A stretch of 51,436 nt of DNA from Planctomycetia bacterium (GCA_003170085.1 PMZT01000262.1:1-51436); one strand, 5' to 3'; counted from the first letter of the stretch, positions 41,550-50,932 are shown. A program made the numbers and translations. The notes: generated by a model from the sequence alone, not told the origin.

Positions 41550-41915
41550 TCAGTTGCCCAGCGCCGCCTGGACCGCGGCCAGGAGTTCGCGCGGGCTGAA
41601 TGGTTTGGTCATGACGCGCTGGATAGGCAGGCCCTCAAGGGCGGTGTCGCCCAGCTCGAAGCCCTTGGCCGTCAGCAGGATCGTCGGAATGGCCTTGTCC
41701 AGCTCGCGAGTGAGGCGCGCACACAGTTCGAGTCCGGTCATGCCCGGCATCTGGAGGTCGGTGATCAGGAAGTCCGGCCGGACGGCCATGGCCTGCTCGT
41801 AGGCCTCCTGGCCGTCGCGCGCGACAACGACCTCCAGGCCGGCGCCACGCAGTTTCATGGCAACGACGTTGGCAATCGGCGCTTCGTCCTCAGCCACCAG
41901 AATTCTTTTCGGCAC
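41550..41915 (-). CDS. Single-domain response regulator
   Basis: 121 residues, a stand-alone CheY-like receiver. The acidic pocket is in VAEDEAP, the phosphoacceptor is Asp53 (LITDLQMPGMTG), Thr is in ILLTAKG, and Lys in MTKPFSP. No output domain, so it must act through a partner, plausibly the adjacent HD-GYP protein or the GspE-like protein. GTG start at 41915 after GGGGTGAG. The probable kinase gene is 141 bp upstream. Confidence 0.93.
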   Translation of the reverse strand: MPKRILVAEDEAPIANVVAMKLRGAGLEVVVARDGQEAYEQAMAVRPDFLITDLQMPGMTGLELCARLTRELDKAIPTILLTAKGFELGDTALEGLPIQRVMTKPFSPRELLAAVQAALGN

Positions 41916-42056
41916 TACTCACCCCTCTGATCCGCGCCACGTCCGTCCGCACCCCCGGCCGACACCGCGATCAACTGTCCCGCCCCCCAACATTTCCCGT
42001 TGCCGTTCACCACAAGCCCTGAACTTCACCCTGCGAACCGTCTTTGCAGGCCGTCT

Positions 42057-43502
42057 TTATCTCACCGCCGGCAGGAGGATCCGGAACGTCGATCCCTTGC
42101 CGACCTGGCTCTCGAGGGTCACTCGCCCGCCGTGAATCACCTCGACCACGTGCTTGACGAGCGGCAGGCCAAGGCCCGTGCCCGGCGCCACCTTGCTCGA
42201 CACGCGCGCCCGGTAGAACTTCTCGAACACCCGCTGCAACTCCTCCGCGGGAATGCCGTAGCCCGAGTCGGTCACTTCGACAACCACCGAGCCGTCTGAG
42301 AGGTAGGTCGAGATGCGCACCTTGCCGCCCTCGGGCGTGTACTTGACCGCGTTCGACACGACGTTGAGCACCGCCTGGTACAACATGTCGCGGTCGCCGT
42401 TGACACGGAAGAAGACCGGCGCCAGGTCGACCTCAAGGCGGATATTCTTCTGGGCGGCCTGCGGCGTCATGACCTCGCCCACGTCGCGGAGGATCTCGGT
42501 CACGGCCAGGTCGGTCTTATTGACCGGGACAAGGCCGGATTCCAGCCGGCTCAGGTTCAGGATGTTCTCGATGAGCCGGTTCAGCCGGTCGGTCTCGGCC
42601 CCGATCGTCTGGAAGAACTCGCGGCACTGGGCCGGCTCGTGAACGTCGCCGTCGAGAAGCATCTCGATGTAGGCCTTGATGCTCGCCAGGGGCGTCTTCA
42701 GCTCGTGCGTGACGTTCGAGACGAAGTCGCTCTTCATCCGGGCGATCTCCTTCTCCTTCGTCACGTCGTGCAGAACCACGACGACGCCGCTCAGGCGGTC
42801 GCGCTTCTTGCCCTCGACCACCGTGTTCAGCACTACACGCCACGCCAGCGACTGGCCGCCGCGATTCTGCACCCACTCGACCGTCCGGTGGGGGATGAAC
42901 AGACCCGTCTCGCGCATCTCGTGCAGGAGCGCCAGGAACGTCTTGTCGGTGATGACCTCGTCCACGGGCTTGCGGACCGCGGCATCGAAGCGGAAGCCGA
43001 AGATGCTCTCGGCGGCGCTGTTCGCCTGGAGCAGATCGCCAAAGGCACCGGTCACCAGCACGCCGTCGCTGATGGCATGGATGACCGACTCGACGTGCCG
43101 CCGCTCGGCCTCCAGCACCTTGATCTGGATCTGCCGCTCCTTGGCGGTGATGTTCGTCTGCTCGATCTCGTCCTTGACGAACGCCAGATACCGGTTAACG
43201 GCGTGGCCGAGGCGGCCCAGAGCGTCGGCCTCATTATCGGCAACGACCAGGCCGAGGGTCCCGCGGCGCACCATGGTCTCCAGGTACTCCGCGACGTGGT
43301 TGATGCGTTCCTTGGGAAGACGGGCCACCAGGAACCCGCCGATGATCCCGAGCACCGCCAGCGCCAGGCCGCAACTCAGCGTCATGGCCATGATGGTCGC
43401 CGACTGATCCGTTTCGCGCAGCGGGGTCATGAGCAGGTGCAGGCCGACCCCTACTCCCAGGAACAACAGAATGACCGCGATGGCGCGACGTAGTTCAATC
43501 AC
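42057..43502 (-). CDS. Membrane PAS-domain sensor histidine kinase
   Basis: 481 residues. Two membrane helices (about 8-25 and 38-60), a HAMP-like/coiled stretch to about 140, a PAS domain (about 141-255, ISDGVLVTGAFGDLLQANSA), a HisKA domain with phosphoacceptor His266 (SNVTHELKTPLASI), and a HATPase_c domain (N box VLNVVSNAVKYTPEGG, G1 DSGYGIP, G2 GTGLGLPLVKH). The layout resembles PhoR/WalK-type kinases. A GTG start at 43502 fits GGAGGT eight bases upstream. Its partner is most likely the receiver at 41550-41915. Confidence 0.93.
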   Translation of the reverse strand: MIELRRAIAVILLFLGVGVGLHLLMTPLRETDQSATIMAMTLSCGLALAVLGIIGGFLVARLPKERINHVAEYLETMVRRGTLGLVVADNEADALGRLGHAVNRYLAFVKDEIEQTNITAKERQIQIKVLEAERRHVESVIHAISDGVLVTGAFGDLLQANSAAESIFGFRFDAAVRKPVDEVITDKTFLALLHEMRETGLFIPHRTVEWVQNRGGQSLAWRVVLNTVVEGKKRDRLSGVVVVLHDVTKEKEIARMKSDFVSNVTHELKTPLASIKAYIEMLLDGDVHEPAQCREFFQTIGAETDRLNRLIENILNLSRLESGLVPVNKTDLAVTEILRDVGEVMTPQAAQKNIRLEVDLAPVFFRVNGDRDMLYQAVLNVVSNAVKYTPEGGKVRISTYLSDGSVVVEVTDSGYGIPAEELQRVFEKFYRARVSSKVAPGTGLGLPLVKHVVEVIHGGRVTLESQVGKGSTFRILLPAVR

Positions 43503-43548
43503 AACCACCGACCTCCGCAGTAACCACCTGACTCCTCCTTGCGCCCCC

Positions 43549-44637
43549 CTACTGCTGGGCTCGCGCCAAGAGCTTTTCAACCGTGGCGCGGCCACTAAAA
43601 TGCTCGTCCTTCATGGCGAGGGTCAGATGCGGCACCGCCTCGCCCTTCTTGCCCGTAACCACCAGCACGTAACCCATCAGGCCGTTGGCCTCGACGTGCT
43701 GCGCGTCGCGCGCCAGCGCTTCGGCCAGGAACTTCTCGGCCGACGCCAGCCGGCCCTCCATCAGATCGCACTTGGCCTGCCCCACAAGCCCGTCGATACC
43801 GGCGCGCCCGGCACGAACCAGCCCCTGATAAATGGAGCGGGCCTCTTTCGGCCGGTTCAAGGCCAGCAGGCACTCGGCCCGCATGCGCAGCACCCAGCCC
43901 GTGGCAAAGGCCGGCTGGCACTCGGCCAGTTCCGCCAGCTTCGGCTCGGCCTCGGCGTACGCGCCACTGCAGAAGAGGGCCGTGGCCAGACGCTCCGTGA
44001 GCTCCGGCCGGTTCGGCTCCAGGCGTATGGCGATGCGGTAACACCCCACCGCCTCGCCGTCACGTTTGAGGGCCGAGAGGACGTCGCCGCGCGCCGCGTA
44101 GATTTCCCAGCGGCCGGGCATCTGGGTCGCGGCCTCGTCGAGCGCCTGGGCGGCGATGTCGGCCTTGCCCTGCGCCACGAGGAGTTCCACGGCGGCCAGA
44201 ACGAACTTCGGCTGCTTCGGGTCGAGCCGCGCAGCCTCGGCGTATTCCTCGAAGGCGATGTCTCCGTGACCGAGCGTCTGTTCGATCGTGCCGAGCACGT
44301 ACCGCGCCTCGGCCGATTTCGGGTCGATGGCCTTGGCGTTCTCGGCGTAGGTGCGGGCCATGTCGAGATCGCCCTTCTCGGTCGACAGGCGCGCCGCCAG
44401 GACGTACATCGGGGCGTACGGGGCGCCGTTGCGGATGCATTCCTCAATGTGTTCGCGTGCGCGGCCGAATTCGCCGCGCTGGAAACATCCCTCGCCCAGC
44501 CGGGTCGCCATCTCGGCCCGCGTGGTATTCCACCGCTTGGTCGCCTCGGCCCGCGCCACGCTTTTTGTGCAACCGACCGTAAGAAGAACGAGCGCGAACG
44601 CCGAAAGGCCCAGGAGCATCCGAAGGGAGTTATTCAT
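43549..44637 (-). CDS. TPR-repeat lipoprotein
   Basis: 362 residues. Lipoprotein signal with lipobox LTVGC (Cys23), then tandem tetratricopeptide repeats throughout (RLGEGCFQRGEFGRAREHIE, ARYVLGTIEQTLGHGDIAFE, AANGL-type helices to the end). In type IV pilus systems a TPR lipoprotein (PilF/PilW/Tgl) helps the secretin assemble in the outer membrane; position right after the secretin supports that role here. The ATG at 44637 overlaps the secretin stop by 8 bp, with GGAGGAG inside the secretin gene. Confidence 0.87.
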   Translation of the reverse strand: MNNSLRMLLGLSAFALVLLTVGCTKSVARAEATKRWNTTRAEMATRLGEGCFQRGEFGRAREHIEECIRNGAPYAPMYVLAARLSTEKGDLDMARTYAENAKAIDPKSAEARYVLGTIEQTLGHGDIAFEEYAEAARLDPKQPKFVLAAVELLVAQGKADIAAQALDEAATQMPGRWEIYAARGDVLSALKRDGEAVGCYRIAIRLEPNRPELTERLATALFCSGAYAEAEPKLAELAECQPAFATGWVLRMRAECLLALNRPKEARSIYQGLVRAGRAGIDGLVGQAKCDLMEGRLASAEKFLAEALARDAQHVEANGLMGYVLVVTGKKGEAVPHLTLAMKDEHFSGRATVEKLLARAQQ

Positions 44638-46636
44638 GTTTCGGCTCCTCCGCCTTGGGCGCCGCCGGTGCGGCCGGCGCGGGTGCGTTGTTCGCCTTCT
44701 CCTCGGCGTCCTGCCGTTTGGCTTCGTCCATGTCGCGCAGCCTGTCGTTGATGCTGTCCCAGATGGTCCAATTAGGCGGCTCCACCGGCTCGCCCCGCTT
44801 CTCGGAAAGGATCTCGTCCTTCAGGCGGATGCCCTTGAGGTCGTTCGGGCTGATGTTCAGCGCCAGTTGCACGTTCCACCAGGCCTGGTCGAGGTCCTTG
44901 GGCGAGCGCGTTTCCTGGAAGCGCTGCCACGCCTTGTCGGCCTCCTGCATGTGGAATGAGGTCAGGCGCTCGCCGCTGAAGCAGGCGAATCCTTCGCGGA
45001 GGCCCAGCAGGCGGCGCTTGGCGTCGTCCCATGCGGCCTTGCCGAGTTCGTTGGCCGCATCATCGTTGTCGATGATGTGCGGCGTCAGCAGGACGATGAC
45101 CTCGCTACGTATGGTGGAATCCCCATTGCTGCGGAAGAGCCACCCCAGGATGGGGATGTTGCCCAGCCCAGGCACCTGCGACCGGGTGACCGACGTGTTT
45201 TCGTCAAACAGGCCGCCGATGACGATCGTGTGCCCGTCCTTGACCATCACGTTAGCGGTGCACTCCGTGGTCTTCTCGCCCGGCAGGGGGGCCGAAGTCG
45301 TCCCGTACTGCACGTAGCTCGAGACCTTGGGATGGATCTCAAGGCGGACGTAGCCATCATCGCTGATGAACGGCCGGAAGATCAGCTCGGTGCCGACGTC
45401 CAGAAAGCTCACCGTCTGGACGGCCGTCGTCTCGGTGTTCGTCGTCGTCACGAACGGAACGCGCTGGCCAATGATGACGTTGGCCCGCTGCTTGTTGAGC
45501 GCCAGGACTTTCGGGTTCGCCAGGATGACGGTGTCGGTCACCAATTCGAGCGCGTTGATGAAGACGGCCACGTTGTTGGTCAGGACGCCGATGTTCAGCC
45601 CCTGCCCGGGCACAACACCCGTCTGCGTGTTGATGTGTGCCCAGTCGGTGAAGTTCTTCGCCACCGTCGTGGACGAGGCGTTGGCGTTGGTCGTGGGGTT
45701 GGTCACCGGGGTGGCGCTGGTCGTCGTCAGGTCGCGGAAATCGAGGCCGGCGAGCGCGTTGAAGTTCACGCCGAGGCTCGTCGTGTCAGTGAGCTGGACC
45801 TGAAGAATCACGGCTTCCACGAGGACCTGGCGCGGCCGCGCGTCCATCTGCTTCAGGATCTTGCGAATCTGCTCGAGGTTCTCCGGGAAGTCCCGCACGA
45901 TAACGTAGTCCTGCAGGCCGAAGGCATTGGCCCCCGTGCTGCCGCCCGTCCCGGAAGGAATGCCCTTCTCGGTCGCCGTATTGGAGGACGTGGTGGCCAG
46001 CTTCGAGAGGACCGGCGTGATGATCTTGAGGGCGTCGTCGGCGTTCAGGTAGTTCAGCGGGAATACCTCGGTCACCAGGCGCCCCTCGTCCTGCTTGATC
46101 GCGCTGCCTTCCTCGGCGGTGTACACGTAGATCGCCCCCTGCTCGCGCGACCACTTGAGGCCGCTGGCGCGGCAGATCGCGTCGAGCACCTGGTCGATCG
46201 TCACGTTGTACAGGTCGGCCGTGACTTTGCCCTTGGTGCCGCGCGACGCGATGATGTTCAACTGGTACTTGCGCGACAGGAGTTCGAGGATATTGGCGAT
46301 ATCCTCGTTCTTCATGTGGAGGCTTTCGATCTTGCCGTCGGCCGCCATCGGGCTCAGCGTCACTTCGCCCGGGTTGGCGGTGGCCGGCGTTTCGTCAGGC
46401 TCCGGCGCCGGTGGAGGCTTGACCAAGGCCGCGGGTGGCGCCGGCGCCAGCGCCGCAGGCAACGGCTTTGCAGGCCCCGCCTTGGGGGCTGTCTTGGCCG
46501 GCGGCGTTCCCGCCGGCGGCGTTTGGGCCAGCGACGCAGTGGCCGTCAGTGCCACCGCCGCTCCGATAACAGCGTATAGGGCGGCCATGGCGATGGCCGC
46601 GAGGCGTCGACGGCGATGATGGTGTCTCACTCTCAC
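44630..46636 (-). CDS. Type II secretion / type IV pilus secretin (GspD/PilQ family)
   Basis: 668 residues. Signal peptide (to about 37, ALTATASLAQ), Pro/Ala-rich linker, an N-domain (IESLHMKNEDIANILELLSR; TADLYNVTIDQVLDAICRAS), a second short N-domain (VFPLNYLNADDALKIITPVL), and the secretin core (QVLVEAVILQVQLTDT; VPGLGNIPILGWLFRS). About 120 residues follow the core, longer than in many secretins, ending in an Ala/Pro/Lys-rich tail. It forms the outer-membrane gate. GTG start at 46636 after GGAGGGA gives a positively charged signal peptide. PilQ versus GspD cannot be settled from sequence. Confidence 0.92.
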   Translation of the reverse strand: MRVRHHHRRRRLAAIAMAALYAVIGAAVALTATASLAQTPPAGTPPAKTAPKAGPAKPLPAALAPAPPAALVKPPPAPEPDETPATANPGEVTLSPMAADGKIESLHMKNEDIANILELLSRKYQLNIIASRGTKGKVTADLYNVTIDQVLDAICRASGLKWSREQGAIYVYTAEEGSAIKQDEGRLVTEVFPLNYLNADDALKIITPVLSKLATTSSNTATEKGIPSGTGGSTGANAFGLQDYVIVRDFPENLEQIRKILKQMDARPRQVLVEAVILQVQLTDTTSLGVNFNALAGLDFRDLTTTSATPVTNPTTNANASSTTVAKNFTDWAHINTQTGVVPGQGLNIGVLTNNVAVFINALELVTDTVILANPKVLALNKQRANVIIGQRVPFVTTTNTETTAVQTVSFLDVGTELIFRPFISDDGYVRLEIHPKVSSYVQYGTTSAPLPGEKTTECTANVMVKDGHTIVIGGLFDENTSVTRSQVPGLGNIPILGWLFRSNGDSTIRSEVIVLLTPHIIDNDDAANELGKAAWDDAKRRLLGLREGFACFSGERLTSFHMQEADKAWQRFQETRSPKDLDQAWWNVQLALNISPNDLKGIRLKDEILSEKRGEPVEPPNWTIWDSINDRLRDMDEAKRQDAEEKANNAPAPAAPAAPKAEEPKHE

Positions 46637-46664
46637 GTCATCCCTCCCCACTGTAGTGACCCCC

Positions 46665-47360
46665 TCAGTCCATCCGCAGCAGACAGATGGCACCTGCCTG
46701 TTGCAGCTTGACCTTGCCTTCCTGGATCTCAACGATCTCCAGTCCGGCAACCGTGTCCCCTGCTCTGTAATTCTTCCCGTTGATCACAGCCCACCGCTCT
46801 CCAGAGGGAGCAATCAACGTAATCTCGAGTTTGAGGCCCTTCGCGACGTTCAGAATGGCCGTGGCGCTCATCGCGCCGGCCTGCGCCGCGGGCGCTGCCG
46901 GAGCAGGCGCTGCCGGAGCAGGCAACTTCTCCGCGACCGCGGGCGGCTCAGCCGCGGGGGCCGCCGGGTGCGCCGCCGCCTGCGTCGCCTCGACCGCGTG
47001 AGATTCACTTGTCGTACCCAGCAAAAACGGGTTGCGGCGGAGCGGCGCCGGCGCGGCGTCGGGCGTATCGCCGCAGAGTTTCTCGACATCGGCCGCAGCC
47101 GCCCGAATTCGCCCTGTGTCCATCCCACCCGCCAGGCTGATGGCGGCACAGTCGCCGCCGGGCGAGGTCCACGGCTGAACCAGCGCCAGGGCCCACGCCG
47201 AGAGGCCCGCCAGAACGAGGCACATCGTCAGCACCACCTGGACCCACCTTCCACGCGTGGTGGCCCAACGGCCGCGCGGGCGCGCCGCCAGCCACGCCTG
47301 CACGCCGGCAAACCACTGAGCCTTCGGCTCGCAAGTTGCCCGGGTTTCCAGTTCCGTCAT
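46665..47360 (-). CDS. PilP/GspC-like inner-membrane protein
   Basis: 231 residues. One membrane helix (about 40-61), a periplasmic linker rich in Ala/Pro, and a small C-terminal beta domain (WAVINGKNYRAGDTVAGLEI, VEIQEGKVKLQQAG) resembling the PilP/GspC homology region that contacts the secretin N-domain. Its ATG overlaps the PilO-like stop by ATGA and it is followed by the secretin, matching the pilMNOPQ order. Sequence support for PilP itself is modest; context is stronger. Confidence 0.75.
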   Translation of the reverse strand: MTELETRATCEPKAQWFAGVQAWLAARPRGRWATTRGRWVQVVLTMCLVLAGLSAWALALVQPWTSPGGDCAAISLAGGMDTGRIRAAAADVEKLCGDTPDAAPAPLRRNPFLLGTTSESHAVEATQAAAHPAAPAAEPPAVAEKLPAPAAPAPAAPAAQAGAMSATAILNVAKGLKLEITLIAPSGERWAVINGKNYRAGDTVAGLEIVEIQEGKVKLQQAGAICLLRMD

Positions 47361-47977
47361 CCTTGCACCGCCCCCGCCTTCGCCTGCGAGGCGGTCTCCG
47401 TCTTCTCCACCGCGGGCGCCACACCGGGCAGGTAGTACACGAGGAGTTCGGCCTCGGCAACCACCGACCCGGCCTCGTCGGCCCGCTGGATATGAACCCG
47501 CCGGAACCGATTCAACCGATCCAGCGCCTCGACACGGGCCAGGCACCGATGGACGCCCTCGTACGGACCGGTCAGCCGCAGCCGCACCGGCACCGCCGCC
47601 ATTTTTCCGGACGTCTCGGGCGCCGACTGCTGGATCTCATGGGCCACCCCCGGCTCGGCCTGCGCGCAACCGGTTACGGCCTGGAGGAAGTCCGCCAGGC
47701 GTGGCTCGTCGGGCAGCCGGCGTTCCAGTTGCGACTGGACCTTCCGCAGCCCCGCCAGGCGGGCCGACACGTAGATGCCCTCGTGACTGGTCTTGACCTT
47801 CTGGCTGACCAGGTCGCGCTGGCGCGTGACGGCCGTTCCCAGGTCGGTCAGCTCGAGCTGCTTCGGCCACAGGATGAGCAGGCAGAAGCTGCCCACCATG
47901 ACTGCCGCGACCAGCAGGATGAGGAACTGCTGCCGGTCAACCGCCAGGCGTTTACGCGCACCCACGGGAGAAGCCAC
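47357..47977 (-). CDS. pilO: PilO/GspM-like protein
   Basis: 206 residues. A short cytoplasmic start, one helix (about 18-37, FLILLVAAVMVGSFCLLILW), a coiled segment (LTDLGTAVTRQRDLVSQKVK), then a ferredoxin-like periplasmic domain (VPVRLRLTGPYEGVHRCLAR). It pairs with PilN to link cytoplasmic PilM to the secretin. GTG start at 47977 after AAGGAG; longer in-frame starts overlap the PilN-like gene. Assigned mostly from fold pattern and gene order. Confidence 0.78.
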   Translation of the reverse strand: MASPVGARKRLAVDRQQFLILLVAAVMVGSFCLLILWPKQLELTDLGTAVTRQRDLVSQKVKTSHEGIYVSARLAGLRKVQSQLERRLPDEPRLADFLQAVTGCAQAEPGVAHEIQQSAPETSGKMAAVPVRLRLTGPYEGVHRCLARVEALDRLNRFRRVHIQRADEAGSVVAEAELLVYYLPGVAPAVEKTETASQAKAGAVQG

Positions 47978-47981
47978 GCTC

Positions 47982-48557
47982 TTACTCCTTCGGCAAAGCG
48001 GTCGCCGACACGCTCGCCTCGATGACAAAAGACCGGCGTCCGACATCGGCGCTCGTTACCGGCTTCGATTCCACCAGGGTCACCCGTTCAAACAGGGGCA
48101 ACTCCTCGATCAGGCTCAGGACCCGCATGACCGCCGCCTCGTTCTGAGCCGTCCCCACGACCCGCAGTGTCGCGTGGCTACGGCCCGTAGGCTCCGGCTG
48201 ATCCAGGGTGACCTCGTCGAGCACCGCGCCGGCCGGCAACAACTCGGCCAGGCTCGTCATGACCTTGCTCGCCGTGAGCTGCGGCCATAGCGCCTGGAGA
48301 CACTCGATGCGGCGGTTGTAGGACTCGGCCTCGGCCCGCTGCGTGCGAACGCGGATGACGTCGGCGTCAACGGCGCTGCCGGTGCCCTGGAGGGCCGCCA
48401 GTTCAGCCTTGGCATCGCGCACCCACGCGCCCATTTGCAGGCTCCAAAGGACCATGGCCAGGCCCAGCGCCAGCAGCAGCCACGAACGAATGAAGCCGAT
48501 GCGCCGCTGGAAGCGGGCTCGGATGTAATCCGCCGGCAGGAATTCGAGTTCACGCAC
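47982..48557 (-). CDS. pilN: PilN/GspL-C-like protein
   Basis: 191 residues. The N-terminus MRELEFLPADYIRARFQRR resembles the short cytoplasmic INLLP motif by which PilN binds PilM. One helix (about 24-42) and a periplasmic coiled/ferredoxin-like domain (LAELLPAGAVLDEVTLDQPE; LRVVGTAQNEAAVMRVLSLI) follow. GTG at 48557 has GGGAGG eight bases upstream; a GTG six codons earlier touches the PilM stop and has a poorer site. Confidence 0.8.
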   Translation of the reverse strand: MRELEFLPADYIRARFQRRIGFIRSWLLLALGLAMVLWSLQMGAWVRDAKAELAALQGTGSAVDADVIRVRTQRAEAESYNRRIECLQALWPQLTASKVMTSLAELLPAGAVLDEVTLDQPEPTGRSHATLRVVGTAQNEAAVMRVLSLIEELPLFERVTLVESKPVTSADVGRRSFVIEASVSATALPKE

Positions 48558-48575
48558 AGCTTCGACCTCCCGCAC

Positions 48576-49697
48576 TCAGGCCCCCATCCCAACCGCCAAC
48601 TCCTCGGCCAGGTGGAACCCTTTCAGGCTCAGCCCAAACGCCGTTGTCCACTCGCACAACGAGCCGCGCCGGTCCAGGATCGGCCCCAGATGGTCCGTCC
48701 GCACGCCTCGCAGAGGGTCGATGGCCTGGCCCTCGATGCCCAGGCGGTCGGCCAGCAACGCCGGAATATCCTGGTTGTGCGATTCGCCGCCCGTGAACCC
48801 GATGCTCTCGGGCTTCGGCCCACGAAACGTCACGCTGTAGTACCGAAGGCACAGCGTGATCTCGTTCGCTAGGTCCTCCAGATGGGGCCGGATGGCATCG
48901 GCCACCGCCCGGCACACACGGTCCGTCTCTTCGCTTTCGGTGGCGTCCTTGTCCGCCGACGTGCCCCGCGCCCGGCGGCCCAAGCGCCGCCGGAGGGCCT
49001 CGGCCTCGGCCGGCGCCACCTCCAGGCATTCGGCCACGGCCCGGTTGAACAACGCCCCGCCGATCGGGATCGTCTTGATGAACACGATGTCGCGTCCGCG
49101 GCCGATCACCACCGTGGTATGCGCCCCGATATCGGCCAGCACGGTCACCGCCGCATCGTCTTCGCGGCGGCGCAGGAACCGCTCGTACCCGCGGAAGATC
49201 GCGCACGGCTCGGCGTCGAGGCTCACCAGGTCCAGGCCCGCTTCACAGGCCAGTTGGACCTGGGCGTCGACCTCCGCCCGCGGCGCCGCCAGCAGGATGA
49301 CCTCGTCGAGCGCCTGCTCGCCCTGGCGGACTTCGCCGGCCCGCAGGTGCTGGATGACGGCCGTCGCCGTATCGAACGGGAACTTGTTCTGCGCTTCCCA
49401 GTTGACCGCCGTGGCCAGCTCCTCATCGGCCATCTTCGGCAACCGGATGTTGCGGATCGCCAACTGCTCCGATGCCAGCGCCACCACGGCTTCGCGGCCG
49501 CGGAAATGATGCTCGCGAACCATCCGCCGGATCGCCTCGACGATCACCTCGCGGCGGCGCTTCGCATCGGCCTTCACTTCCTGCGGAATGACAAACTTCG
49601 TTGCGTCCAGCACCGACAGGTCCCGCCCATGGCCGCATACTTGCAGCAGGCGGACGGTTGTCGTCCCGATATCCAGCCCAATCGGTAGCGGCTTCAC
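48576..49697 (-). CDS. pilM: PilM, actin-like type IV pilus assembly ATPase
   Basis: 373 residues, FtsA/actin fold. The first phosphate loop is GLDIGTTTVRLLQV. LASEQLAIRNIRLPKMADEE and NWEAQNKFPFDTATA match PilM. The second phosphate loop region is VLADIGAHTTVVIGRGRDIV, and the adenosine-side motif GFTGGESHNQDIPALLADRL. It sits in the cytoplasm and recruits PilN. GTG at 49697 follows GGAGGAGAG; the extension upstream overlaps the pseudopilin end. It leads pilMNOP-secretin. Confidence 0.92.
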   Translation of the reverse strand: MKPLPIGLDIGTTTVRLLQVCGHGRDLSVLDATKFVIPQEVKADAKRRREVIVEAIRRMVREHHFRGREAVVALASEQLAIRNIRLPKMADEELATAVNWEAQNKFPFDTATAVIQHLRAGEVRQGEQALDEVILLAAPRAEVDAQVQLACEAGLDLVSLDAEPCAIFRGYERFLRRREDDAAVTVLADIGAHTTVVIGRGRDIVFIKTIPIGGALFNRAVAECLEVAPAEAEALRRRLGRRARGTSADKDATESEETDRVCRAVADAIRPHLEDLANEITLCLRYYSVTFRGPKPESIGFTGGESHNQDIPALLADRLGIEGQAIDPLRGVRTDHLGPILDRRGSLCEWTTAFGLSLKGFHLAEELAVGMGA

Positions 49698-49717
49698 GCC
49701 GACTCTCCTCCGGCCAC

Positions 49718-50236
49718 TCAGGGAACCGTGGTGACCGCGATATTGCCCGTCAGCGCCTCGACCGACACCTGCTTTTTGCACCGGCCCGATTGCAACGTCA
49801 CGCTCCAGGCCGCCGCGGGGTCACCCAGCGGCTGAAACGTCACGTACTGCGTGCCGCTGCTGTTCACGTCGGTCACCAGCACGGCGTTCATGCCATTCAG
49901 GCTCGCCAGGAACACCTCGTAGTTCTGCTTGGCATAAATGGGGTGCGGCACCGGCGTGGTCGCGGCATACGACGTGGCGGCGTAGTTCACGGCCACCTTG
50001 TAGGACTTCTTGTCGGGGCTGAAGAGCAGCGTGTACGGCTTCTGCGTCGTCACGGCCAGGCTGCGTACCACGTCGAGATCGGACTGCACCACCCGGGCGG
50101 CGCTGATCACCTGGGAATCCTGCGCCGAGCCGATCCGCGGAATCACGATCGCCGCGGAAATCGCCATGACGAGAACCACCAGCAGGATCTCGACCAGCGT
50201 AAACGCCGCCCTGCTCGTTACCGGATATGTACGCAT
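49718..50236 (-). CDS. Type II secretion / type IV pilin-like pseudopilin
   Basis: 172 residues. A class III prepilin signal: short basic leader MRTYPVTSRAA, then FTLVEILLVVLVMAISAAIV. Glu at +5 is kept, but the -1 residue is Ala, not the usual Gly. The C-terminal ~130 residues resemble GspH-type minor pseudopilins (VVQSDLDVVRSLAVTTQKPY; TLQSGRCKKQVSVEALTGNI). It would be processed by a PilD-type peptidase and join the pseudopilus tip. It lies 20 bp upstream of pilM. Confidence 0.88.
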   Translation of the reverse strand: MRTYPVTSRAAFTLVEILLVVLVMAISAAIVIPRIGSAQDSQVISAARVVQSDLDVVRSLAVTTQKPYTLLFSPDKKSYKVAVNYAATSYAATTPVPHPIYAKQNYEVFLASLNGMNAVLVTDVNSSGTQYVTFQPLGDPAAAWSVTLQSGRCKKQVSVEALTGNIAVTTVP

Positions 50237-50247
50237 GAAATCCCGTC

Positions 50248-50571
50248 CTAGTCCTGAGCCTTCTGCTTGTTCGATTTCGATTCGATGGTCTGGATCACGA
50301 AGGCGCCTTCGCGGAAGCCGCGTTCAAGGTCCGCCATCTTCCGGTTGAGCGAGTCGAGCGACTCGAACGTCAGTTGCCGCTGCTTGCCGGCATCGGGCAG
50401 ACCGGGCCCCACGTCATAGCTCGGGCTGGTGGTCGTCGTGCGGCTTGTCTGCGCCTGCGCCCGCGTCTCGAGGGTGTCCACGCGGAGCCAGAGCGCGGCG
50501 GCAATCAGACCCAGCATGATCGCGTTCAGGATCAGGCCGTGAGCGATGATCCGAAGGTATTTGGCTTCCAT
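50248..50571 (-). CDS. Small single-pass membrane protein, unknown
   Basis: 107 residues. One helix (about 9-29, IAHGLILNAIMLGLIAAALWL), then a Thr/Ser-rich linker and a charged, probably helical end (LTFESLDSLNRKMADLERGF). No family recognised. The ATG at 50571 follows GGAGGTTCGGAAAA, a strong site, and it sits 11 bp from the pseudopilin gene inside the pilus/secretion run, so it is probably an accessory component. Confidence 0.7.
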   Translation of the reverse strand: MEAKYLRIIAHGLILNAIMLGLIAAALWLRVDTLETRAQAQTSRTTTTSPSYDVGPGLPDAGKQRQLTFESLDSLNRKMADLERGFREGAFVIQTIESKSNKQKAQD

Positions 50572-50867
50572 TTTTCCGAACCTCCCCTATTCCCTATTTT
50601 CCCAGCGTAAGAGCCAGAAAAGGCACCGCGCGCAAACCTTCCACGCCATATCGGGTTTATCGGCAGGTATCGGCGGATTGCTTCAGGGATTCGTCAATGT
50701 GGAACGCGTCGAAGAAGGTGTCCTGGGTGAGACGCCGAGGCCTCGTCCGTCGGCCCTTGCGGGGCCACTTCCGAACTGTCACTTGTCACCCGTCACTTGT
50801 GACTTGCAGTTGTCGTCAACTCTGAACTTGAACCCTGGAACCTGCCACTGCCGCAAGAAACACCCGA

Positions 50868-50932
50868 GGGCAGCCGACGCACCGAGCGTCGCTGCCCCCG
50901 GGCCCATACCTCTTCGCCCCTACACGAAGAGG
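50868..50932 (-). terminator. Probable terminator hairpins after the major pseudopilin gene
   Basis: Two hairpins downstream of the gene at 50963: CCTCTTCG/CGAAGAGG (50909-50932), then GGGCAGC(C)GACGC/GCGTCGCTGCCC (50868-50897), followed on the minus strand by GGGTGTTTCTT. They could separate the abundant pseudopilin from the downstream operon. The rest of the 391-bp gap (50572-50867) has only GTCACTTGT-type short repeats near 50780-50800 and no gene. Confidence 0.55.

Noticed and set aside
50775-50812. GTCACTTGT-like short repeats as a CRISPR or regulatory array
   Set aside because: Units are under 12 bp, irregular and without uniform spacers.
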